NCBI RefSeq assembly: GCF_033042135.1 | Contig: NZ_WBXM01000011.1 | Coordinates: 1-64,000, forward strand | DNA from: Haloechinothrix sp033042135 | GTDB lineage: Bacteria > Actinomycetota > Actinomycetes > Mycobacteriales > Pseudonocardiaceae | Direction of reading: 5' to 3' | Length of the DNA: 64,000 nucleotides | Part shown: in pieces, positions 52,390 through 59,507 of the stretch | How positions within the stretch are numbered: position 1 is the first letter of the stretch | Layout: every line of letters begins with the position of its first letter | Made by a program: the position numbers and the translations under genes | Notes under the pieces: model-generated | The model's database searches: none | Seen by the model: only the letters and a program-made list of their open reading frames with translations | What the model was told of the DNA's origin: nothing

Positions 52390-53244
52390 ATGGACAACAC
52401 CTCGCCCGCGCACGTGCGCGGGGCACTGCCACCGGCCTATCTGTCGATGGAGTCCTCGTCCTTTACCGATTTCCTTCGCAATCAAGCACCGGAACTGCTG
52501 CCGCCGCAGGGGCGGGCGAGCGGGTCCGGTTCGGACCTGGCGACACCGCACGGCACCACGATCGTGGCGCTGATGTTCTCCGGGGGTGTGCTCATCGCCG
52601 GCGACCGGCGCGCCACCGCCGGTAACATCATCGCCGCTCGCGACCTGGAGAAGGTATTCGTCACCGACGAATACTCCGCGGTCGGAGTCGCGGGTACGGC
52701 CGGGATCGCGCTGGAGATGATCCGGCTGTACACGGTGGAGCTGGAGCACTACGAGAAGATCGAGGGCATCTCGCTGTCACTGGACGGCAAGACCAACAAG
52801 CTCGCGTTGATGGTGCGCAACAACCTGGACGCGGCGCTGGCGGGTCTTGCCGCGATCCCGCTGTTCGTGGGGTACGACACCGAGGCACGTGATCCCGCCA
52901 AGGCGGGGCGCATCGTCTCCTTCGACGCCACAGGAGGGCGTTTCGAGGAAACGGCGGGTTATCACGCCATCGGCTCCGGCTCGTTGTTCGCCAAGTCCGC
53001 GCTGAAGAAGCTGCACGACCCGGGGGTGAGCCAGGATCAGGCGATTCGCACGGCCATCGAGTCGCTCTACGACGCGGCGGACGACGACACCGCCACGGGT
53101 GGCCCCGATGTGGTGCGCAGGATCTTCCCGAGTGTGGTAACCGTCACGAGTGAAGGTGCCAGCCGTCTCGCCGACGAGCGGGCCGCCGAGATCGCTGAGG
53201 AGGTTGTCGCTGAGCGTACCGAGCGTGACCGACGAGCGGGGTGA
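52390..53244 (+). CDS. prcB: 20S proteasome beta subunit PrcB
   Basis: A 284-residue Ntn hydrolase, the catalytic subunit. A 55-residue propeptide ends in ATPHG; autocleavage exposes Thr56 (TTIVALMFSGGVLIAGDRRAT) as the nucleophile. Lys of the DRRAT context and the Asp/Ser partners are in place. The C-terminal tail is charged. ATG 52390 has only a weak ribosome site, so translation may depend on the upstream mRNA structure. Confidence 0.97.
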   Translation: MDNTSPAHVRGALPPAYLSMESSSFTDFLRNQAPELLPPQGRASGSGSDLATPHGTTIVALMFSGGVLIAGDRRATAGNIIAARDLEKVFVTDEYSAVGVAGTAGIALEMIRLYTVELEHYEKIEGISLSLDGKTNKLALMVRNNLDAALAGLAAIPLFVGYDTEARDPAKAGRIVSFDATGGRFEETAGYHAIGSGSLFAKSALKKLHDPGVSQDQAIRTAIESLYDAADDDTATGGPDVVRRIFPSVVTVTSEGASRLADERAAEIAEEVVAERTERDRRAG

Positions 53245-53370
53245 GTCGCGTCGATGCCGGGATGATCGCCCGGTATTCCCCGGGATGACCGGCACGACCG
53301 GCACGGCAGCGCGACCAGGATCGCCAACCAGCAAGGCAGCCAGCACCGAGAAGAGTGGAGATCGATCACC

Positions 53371-54195
53371 GTGACGATGCCGCTGTACGCCTCCCCCGAG
53401 CAACTGATGCGCGACAAGTCGGAGTATGCCCGCAAGGGCATCTCCCGCGGGCGGAGCGTGGTCGCGCTGAAGTACGCCGACGGGGTGCTGTTCGTGGCAG
53501 AGAACCCCTCGACGACGCTGCACAAGGTTTCGGAGATCTACGACCGGATCGGTTTCGCCGCGGCCGGGCGTTACAGCGAGTACGAGAGCCTGCGCCGCGC
53601 GGGCATCAAGTACGTCGACCTGTGGGGCTACTCCTACGACCGGCGAGACGTCTCGGCGCGGCAGCTGGCGAACGTCTACGCCCAGACGCTCGGCTCGATC
53701 TTCACCGAGCAGGTCAAGCCCTACGAGGTCGAGCTGGCCGTGGCCGAGGTGGGCGAGACCTCCGAGGAGGACCAGCTGTACCGGCTCATCTATGACGGAT
53801 CGATCGTCGACGAGCCGAAGTACCTGGTGATGGGTGGGCAGACGGACCCGATCGTCAACCAGCTCAAGGATCAGTACGAGGCGGGCTGCTCGCTGGAACA
53901 GGCGGTGCGGCTGGCGGTGTCGGTACTGGCCTCCGGCTCGAGCACGACCAACGGCGGGAACGCCGAGCTGGACAAGCTCGAGGTGGCGGTGCTGGAACGT
54001 CACCGGCCCCGGCGGGCGTTCCGCCGTATTTCCGGTGCGGCGTTGCACGCGCTGATTCCCGAGGACACGGCGAAGGGCGATGCCGGTGACTCCGCTGGTG
54101 ACTCTGCCGATGACGCGAAACAGGACGACACCGGTACCGCCACCGAGGGCGGCGACGCGGGAGCAGGCGAGCAGCAGTCGGACGAAGGCAGGTAA
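53371..54195 (+). CDS. prcA: 20S proteasome alpha subunit PrcA
   Basis: A 274-residue alpha subunit forming the outer gated rings. The N-terminus (MPLYASPEQLMRDKSEYARKG) and the SVVALKYADGVLFVAENPS strand fit the family. Residues 228-274 are an acidic, Gly/Asp-rich tail not needed for the fold. GTG 53371 has TGGAG 10 bases upstream; an ATG two codons later is also possible. The prcB-prcA gap is 126 bases, longer than the coupled arrangement in mycobacteria. Confidence 0.96.
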   Translation: MTMPLYASPEQLMRDKSEYARKGISRGRSVVALKYADGVLFVAENPSTTLHKVSEIYDRIGFAAAGRYSEYESLRRAGIKYVDLWGYSYDRRDVSARQLANVYAQTLGSIFTEQVKPYEVELAVAEVGETSEEDQLYRLIYDGSIVDEPKYLVMGGQTDPIVNQLKDQYEAGCSLEQAVRLAVSVLASGSSTTNGGNAELDKLEVAVLERHRPRRAFRRISGAALHALIPEDTAKGDAGDSAGDSADDAKQDDTGTATEGGDAGAGEQQSDEGR

Positions 54196-54264
54196 GAGTA
54201 TGCGGTTGCGTGACCGGACCGGTACCCGCCCCGTGAGGGGATTCCGACGACGCGGGTGTGCCTG

Positions 54265-55623
54265 ATGCAGCGGCGGATCTTCGGCATCGAAACCGAGTTC
54301 GGCGTCACCTGCACCTTTCACGGTCAGCGCAGGCTCTCGCCCGACGAGGTGGCCCGCTACCTGTTCCGCAAGGTGGTGTCGTGGGGCCGGTCGTCGAACG
54401 TGTTCCTCGCCAACGGCTCACGGCTCTACCTGGACGTCGGCTCGCACCCCGAGTACGCGACTGCCGAATGCGACAACCTGATCCAACTGATCACCCACGA
54501 GAAGGCGGGGGAGCGCATCCTCGAGGACCTGCTCGTCGACGCCGAGCGCAGGCTAGCCGACGAGGGGATCGGCGGTGACATCTTCCTGTTCAAGAACAAC
54601 ACCGACTCGGCAGGCAACTCCTATGGTTGCCACGAGAACTACCTGGTGGGTCGCTCCGGGGAGTTCTCCCGCATCGCCGATGTGTTCCTGCCGTTCCTGG
54701 TGAGTCGCCAGCTCATCTGCGGGGCTGGGAAAGTGCTGCAGACGCCACGCGGGGCGGTGTACTGCCTCTCACAGCGTGCCGAACACATCTGGGAGGGGGT
54801 CTCCAGCGCGACCACGCGGTCGCGACCGATCATCAACACTCGCGACGAGCCGCACGCCGATGCCGAGCGGTACCGGCGGCTGCACGTGATCGTGGGGGAC
54901 TCCAACATGGCCGAACCGACCACGCTGCTCAAGGTCGGGGCGGCCAACCTGGTGCTGCAGATGATCGAGGAAGGGGTGCAGTTCAAGGACTTCACCCTCG
55001 ACAACCCGATCCGGGCGATCCGCGAGATCAGCCACGACATGACGGGGCGCCGCAAGGTGCGGCTGGCTGGTGGTCGGGAGGCCTCGGCGCTGGAGATTCA
55101 GCGCGAGTACCACTCACGCGCGGTGCAGTTCCTCGACACACACGGTTCCGACCCGATCACCGAGAGCATCGTCGAGTTGTGGGGTCGAGCGTTGGACGCG
55201 GTGGAGCAGCAGGACTTCAGCAAGATCGACACCGAGATCGATTGGGCGATCAAGTACCGACTCGTGGAGGGATACCGGGCCAAGCGCGGTCTCGATCTGT
55301 CCAGCCCGCGGATCGCCCAGCTGGACCTGGCCTACCACGACATCCGGCGGGGCCGGGGTATCTTCGATGTGCTGCAACGCAAGGGCCTGGTCAAGCGCGT
55401 TACCGACGACGGCGAGATCGAGCTGGCCAAGGACAGCCCGCCGCAGACCACGAGGGCCAAGTTGCGAGGCGACTTCATCGCCGCCGCCCAGGCGGCGCAG
55501 CGGGACTTCACCGTCGACTGGGTGCACCTCAAGCTCAACGACCAGGCGCAGCGCACGGTGCTGTGCAAGGACCCGTTCCGCAGCGTCGACGAACGTGTCG
55601 AGCGTCTCATCGCCAGCTTGTAA
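54265..55623 (+). CDS. pafA: Pup-protein ligase PafA
   Basis: A 452-residue ligase that joins Pup-Glu to substrate lysines using ATP. RRIFGIETEFGVTCTFHG opens the glutamine synthetase-like fold; Asp57 in RLYLDVGSHPEY is the catalytic Asp; FKNNTDSAGNSYGCHENYLV and INTRDEPHADAERYRRLH match Dop. Without the Dop loop it is a ligase, not a depupylase. ATG 54265 gives the same length as the M. tuberculosis protein; a GTG three codons earlier is in frame. Confidence 0.97.
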   Translation: MQRRIFGIETEFGVTCTFHGQRRLSPDEVARYLFRKVVSWGRSSNVFLANGSRLYLDVGSHPEYATAECDNLIQLITHEKAGERILEDLLVDAERRLADEGIGGDIFLFKNNTDSAGNSYGCHENYLVGRSGEFSRIADVFLPFLVSRQLICGAGKVLQTPRGAVYCLSQRAEHIWEGVSSATTRSRPIINTRDEPHADAERYRRLHVIVGDSNMAEPTTLLKVGAANLVLQMIEEGVQFKDFTLDNPIRAIREISHDMTGRRKVRLAGGREASALEIQREYHSRAVQFLDTHGSDPITESIVELWGRALDAVEQQDFSKIDTEIDWAIKYRLVEGYRAKRGLDLSSPRIAQLDLAYHDIRRGRGIFDVLQRKGLVKRVTDDGEIELAKDSPPQTTRAKLRGDFIAAAQAAQRDFTVDWVHLKLNDQAQRTVLCKDPFRSVDERVERLIASL

Positions 55624-55745
55624 CGGCGGTCGAGCGCGGCGCTGAACGCGACTTGAGCGCGGTAGACGGTAACGAAGGCGACATTCAGCGCGCACAGGGT
55701 GCAACGACTCAGCCGAAGTTGCCGCACGATCCAGCTTAGTAGGGT

Positions 55746-55751
55746 TAGGCT
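55746..55751 (+). promoter_or_regulatory. -10 of a leaderless pafB transcript
   Basis: TAGGCT, 6 bases before GTG 55758; no Shine-Dalgarno. Confidence 0.5.
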
Positions 55752-55757
55752 CGGGAC

Positions 55758-56741
55758 GTGTCAACAGCTCGGGTCGAACGTCTGGTCAACCTCGTTCTCG
55801 CGCTGCTGTCCACTCGCCAATACCTGACGGCGGAGCGGATCAGGGCGACGGTGCCCGGTTACGCCGAGGCCGCCAGTGACGAGGCCTTCTTCCGCATGTT
55901 CGAGCGCGACAAAGTAGAGCTCCGCGAGCTGGGCATCCCGCTGGAGACCGGGCGGAGCTCCATCTTCGATGGCGCCGACGGATACCGCATCGCGCGGCGG
56001 GACTACGAGCTCGGTGAGGTCGATCTGGAACCGGACGAGGCCGCGGCCGTCGGGCTCGCCGCCCGGCTGTGGGACTCGCCCGAGCTGACCGGTCAGGCCA
56101 ACAGCGCGCTGGTGAAACTCAGGGCCGCGGGAGTCGAGGTCGACCGGTCCGCCGCCGCGCTGGTGCAGCCACGGGTCAGCACCGAGCCGGCGTTCGCGCC
56201 GGTGCTGACCGCGGTGCGGGAAGGGCGGCCGGTGCGCTTCGCCTACCGGCGTGCAGGCTCACCGGAACGCATGACGCGCACGGTCGAACCGTGGGGTGTG
56301 GTGTCCTGGCGCGGCCGCTGGTACCTGGTTGGGCACGACCGCGACCGGCAGGCGCCACGGTGCTTCCGGCTGTCCCGGGTACTGGGCGAGGTCGTGTTCG
56401 CCGGTCACAGCGGCGAGGTCGAACGCCCCGAAGGAACGGACTTGCTACGGATGGTGGCGGGCAGCCATGAGGACGAGGACGGCGCTTCGGTGGCGACCGC
56501 GCGGCTGTGGATCGCCGACGGCGCGGCGGCAGGTATCCGGCGCAAGGCCACCGCCCTCGGTAGGCGCGAGCTCGCCGGTGCGCCGGGCGACGAGGTCTCC
56601 ATCGACGTGTACAGCACCGAGGGTGCCGCCCGCTGGATCGCTGGCTACGGCCCCGATGTGGTGGTGCTGGAGCCCGATGTCCTCGCCAAGGCCGTTCAGC
56701 AGCGGCTGGAGATCGTAGCCGCCGAGGGGGTGCGACCGTGA
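55758..56741 (+). CDS. pafB: WYL-domain transcriptional activator PafB
   Basis: A 327-residue regulator with an N-terminal helix-turn-helix (residues 1-80) and a WYL domain (about 140-215; RFAYRRAGSP, WGVVSWRGRWYLVGHDRDR). PafB and PafC together activate the LexA-independent DNA damage response in mycobacteria; the WYL domain is thought to sense single-stranded DNA. It overlaps pafC by 4 bases (GTGA), so equal amounts are made. Confidence 0.95.
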   Translation: MSTARVERLVNLVLALLSTRQYLTAERIRATVPGYAEAASDEAFFRMFERDKVELRELGIPLETGRSSIFDGADGYRIARRDYELGEVDLEPDEAAAVGLAARLWDSPELTGQANSALVKLRAAGVEVDRSAAALVQPRVSTEPAFAPVLTAVREGRPVRFAYRRAGSPERMTRTVEPWGVVSWRGRWYLVGHDRDRQAPRCFRLSRVLGEVVFAGHSGEVERPEGTDLLRMVAGSHEDEDGASVATARLWIADGAAAGIRRKATALGRRELAGAPGDEVSIDVYSTEGAARWIAGYGPDVVVLEPDVLAKAVQQRLEIVAAEGVRP

Positions 56742-57700
56742 CGCGGGCCGCCGAACGCCTACCGCGTCTGCTGGCACTCGTGCCGTACCTGCTGGCGCGT
56801 CCGGGTATCAGGATCGACGACGCGGCCGCCGATTTCGGGGTGAGCGCCACGCAGCTGCGCAAGGACCTCGAACTGCTCTGGATGTGCGGGCTGCCTGGAT
56901 ACGGTCCCGGTGACCTGATCGACCTGTCGTTCGACGCCGACACCGTCACCGTGACGTTCGACGCGGGCATGCGGCGCCCGTTGCGGCTGACCGGAGGCGA
57001 GGCGACAGCGCTGCTGGTGGCCCTGCGAGCGCTCGCCGAGACCCCTGGCGTTGCCGACGGCGACGCGGTACGACGGGCTATCGCCAAGATCGAATCGGCG
57101 GCGGGCGAGGCGCAACCCGCGGGAGTCGTGATCGACTCCGGGGTCAGCGAGAGCCGCTCGACGGCCGAGACGCGGCGGGAGGTGCAGCGGGCGCTCGCGG
57201 CGGGCCGCGCGATTCGGATGTGCTACTACACCGCATCGGCCGACCGGGTGGCCGAGCGGGTCGCCGACCCGATGCGGTTGCTCATCGTGGATGGGCGCGG
57301 CTACCTCGAGGCCTGGTGCCGCAGCGCCGCCGGTGTGCGGCTGTTCCGGCTCGACCGCGTCGACGCGCTGGAGGTGCTCGACGAACCCGCACACGCGCCT
57401 GCGGAGACCGAACACATCGATGTCTCCCAGGGGCTGTTCCCGCCACGGCCGGATCAGGTCGAAGCGATCCTCGTCCTCGACCCGGAGGCTCGGTGGATGT
57501 CCGAGTACTTCTCCTGTGAAGAGCTCGACGAGCTCGACGGAGGCAGGCTGCGGGTACGGCTGCGCTACAGCGACGACTCGTGGCTGGAACGGCTGGTGCT
57601 CGGAAACGGAGGTGAGGTGCGTGTCGAGGCGCCACGGGAATTGGCCACGCGAGTGCGGGACCGCGCGCGTGCCGCGTTGCGGCGCAGCGGTGCCGCCTGA
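56738..57700 (+). CDS. pafC: WYL-domain transcriptional activator PafC
   Basis: A 320-residue partner of PafB with helix-turn-helix IDDAAADFGVSATQLRKDL and a WYL domain (about 148-220; IRMCYYTASADRVAER, LIVDGRGYLEAWCRSA). GTG 56738 overlaps the pafB stop. The pair follows pafA as in other actinobacteria; they regulate DNA repair genes rather than pupylation. Confidence 0.95.
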   Translation: MTRAAERLPRLLALVPYLLARPGIRIDDAAADFGVSATQLRKDLELLWMCGLPGYGPGDLIDLSFDADTVTVTFDAGMRRPLRLTGGEATALLVALRALAETPGVADGDAVRRAIAKIESAAGEAQPAGVVIDSGVSESRSTAETRREVQRALAAGRAIRMCYYTASADRVAERVADPMRLLIVDGRGYLEAWCRSAAGVRLFRLDRVDALEVLDEPAHAPAETEHIDVSQGLFPPRPDQVEAILVLDPEARWMSEYFSCEELDELDGGRLRVRLRYSDDSWLERLVLGNGGEVRVEAPRELATRVRDRARAALRRSGAA

Positions 57701-57735
57701 CACGGGCTGTTCACCCGGCAGTCAAGCAGGGCGAG

Positions 57736-57741
57736 TACGGT
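57736..57741 (+). promoter_or_regulatory. -10 of a leaderless small-protein transcript
   Basis: TACGGT, 6 bases before GTG 57748. Confidence 0.45.
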
Positions 57742-57747
57742 AACGGC

Positions 57748-57981
57748 GTGGACGAGGTCACAGTGGTGGTCACCGGAAGTGTCGCACTGGCCGTTGTCGC
57801 GGCAGCCGTGCTGGTGGTGTTGATCTTTCGGGTGTATCGCGAGTTGCGAGTGTGTCGCACGACGTGGTCCTATGTCCGCGATAGCGTCGTTGACCGGCTC
57901 GGCATGCTGCGTGCCAGGCTCGCTGCCGTACGGGTCGGCTTCGCACAGCGCTTCGGTCGGCGGTCCCGGACGGCCCGTTGA
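57748..57981 (+). CDS. Small membrane protein
   Basis: A 77-residue protein with one helix (GSVALAVVAAAVLVVLIFRVY) and a basic C-terminal half (RDSVVDRLGMLRARLAAVRV). It lies between pafC and tatA. The TACGGT 6 bases before GTG 57748 supports it as a real, leaderless gene. Function unknown. Confidence 0.6.
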   Translation: MDEVTVVVTGSVALAVVAAAVLVVLIFRVYRELRVCRTTWSYVRDSVVDRLGMLRARLAAVRVGFAQRFGRRSRTAR

Positions 57982-58039
57982 CGGTGTGTAGGCGCTGGCC
58001 GGACAGTAGAATGTGGGAAAGGTTAGAAAGGAGGCCGCG

Positions 58040-58414
58040 ATGGCGCCTTCACCGTGGCAGATCGCCATCATCGTCCTGGTCCTGATCCTGCTGTTCGGTG
58101 CCAAGAAGCTCCCGGACGCGGCCCGGTCGATCGGTCGATCGATGAAGATCTTCAAGGCGGAGACCAAGGGCCTGCACGAGGACGATGACAGCGGCGGCTC
58201 CGACTCGTCGTCTTCGGCGTCCTCACGGACCTCGCAGGCAGCGCAGGACGGAACGGAGCCGGTGGATCCGGACATGCGCCAGTTGCCGCGCGCGTCGGCG
58301 ACCCGTGCCGACCAGGACACCGGCCCGTCGAAAGATGAGCAGGTCGCCGAACTCCAGCGGCAGCTGGACGAGATGAAGAAGCAGACCGACGGGTCACAAC
58401 GGAACGCGAGCTGA
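58040..58414 (+). CDS. tatA: Sec-independent translocase subunit TatA
   Basis: A 124-residue protein: short N-terminal helix (PWQIAIIVLVLILLFGAKKLPD), amphipathic helix (AARSIGRSMKIFKAETKG) and a long polar tail. It forms the pore-like assemblies of the Tat system. ATG 58040 follows GGAGG at 4 to 5 bases. tatC follows 36 bases later; tatB is not in the window. The Tat signal at 33259-33927 is a likely client. Confidence 0.95.
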   Translation: MAPSPWQIAIIVLVLILLFGAKKLPDAARSIGRSMKIFKAETKGLHEDDDSGGSDSSSSASSRTSQAAQDGTEPVDPDMRQLPRASATRADQDTGPSKDEQVAELQRQLDEMKKQTDGSQRNAS

Positions 58415-58450
58415 CACGCGAAGGAGTGACGTGGCTGAGTTGGGCGGGTC

Positions 58451-59440
58451 ATGAGCTCTGACGGCGCGTCCAAGCGCAGCGCGTGGAGCGTTCGCCGGGA
58501 AGCCCGGCGTCGCCGTAGCCGCCGGTACAACCCCGATGGTTCGATGACGCTCATCGAACACATCTACGAGTTCCGGCGCCGGCTGCTGTATGCCCTGCTC
58601 GCGGTGTGCGCCGGGGGTGCGGTTGGGTTCGTGTGGTTCGCCCACGGCATCGGGCCGCTGCCAGCGCTGGGCGATGTGATCAAAGGGCCGTACTGTGACC
58701 TGCCGAGCGAGATCCGGCTCGATACCGGTGGGGGCGGTTGCCAGCTGCTGCAGACCGCCCCGTTCGAAGCCTTCATGATCCAGCTGAAGGTCGGCATCGC
58801 CGCTGGCATGGTGCTGACCGGACCCTTGTGGCTGTACCAACTCTGGGCGTTCCTCGCTCCTGGGCTGTACAACTGGGAACGCAAGTACGCACGGATCTTC
58901 GTCTGCGCGGCGTCGGTGCTGTTCGCGGCGGGTGCGGCGTTGGCCGTGGTGATCGTGCCGTTGGCGCTGACCGTGCTCGTCGGTTTCGGCGGCGAGACGT
59001 TCGTGACCGCGTTGCGCGGTCAGGAGTACGTCTCGTTCGTGCTCGCCCTGCTGCTCATCTTCGGTATCAGTTTCGAGCTGCCGTTGCTGATCGTGATGCT
59101 CAATCGGGTGGGCGTGGTCCAGTACGAGCAGCTCAAGCGGTGGCGCCGGGGTATCATCGCGGGGTTGTTCGTGTTCGCGGCATTCGTGACGCCGACCGAC
59201 CCGTTCTCGATGGTGGCGCTGGCCGTGGCGTTGACGGGGTTGTTCGAGCTGGCGATCCAGTTCGCGCGCATGCACGACCGCAAGCTCGAACGGCGGCGTG
59301 AGGCGGAAGGCCTCGCAGGCCTGTCGGACGACGAGGCCGCGCCCTTCCACTACACCCCGACCGACACCACAGGGGCGGTAGAGCCGTCGACCGCGGCGGA
59401 AACGAGCGGCCGTCGGGGCTCGACCGATGACGTGACCTAG
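58451..59440 (+). CDS. tatC: Sec-independent translocase subunit TatC
   Basis: A 329-residue six-helix membrane protein, the receptor for twin-arginine signals. SMTLIEHIYEFRRRLLYALL at the N-terminus and FGISFELPLLIVMLNRVGVV in the middle are diagnostic. The C-terminal tail (about 275-329) is polar and longer than in E. coli, as usual for actinobacteria. tatA lies just upstream and helY downstream, the same order as in Mycobacterium. Confidence 0.96.
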   Translation: MSSDGASKRSAWSVRREARRRRSRRYNPDGSMTLIEHIYEFRRRLLYALLAVCAGGAVGFVWFAHGIGPLPALGDVIKGPYCDLPSEIRLDTGGGGCQLLQTAPFEAFMIQLKVGIAAGMVLTGPLWLYQLWAFLAPGLYNWERKYARIFVCAASVLFAAGAALAVVIVPLALTVLVGFGGETFVTALRGQEYVSFVLALLLIFGISFELPLLIVMLNRVGVVQYEQLKRWRRGIIAGLFVFAAFVTPTDPFSMVALAVALTGLFELAIQFARMHDRKLERRREAEGLAGLSDDEAAPFHYTPTDTTGAVEPSTAAETSGRRGSTDDVT

Positions 59441-59507
59441 CTCCCGCTTCCCGCGGTCAGCCACCCGCGCACTGCGCGTAGCGAGGCGAGTATGCAACCC
59501 TGGACCC

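Noticed and set aside
52777..54321. 514-codon minus-strand frame opposite prcB and prcA
   Set aside because: Antisense to certain proteasome genes; no domain.
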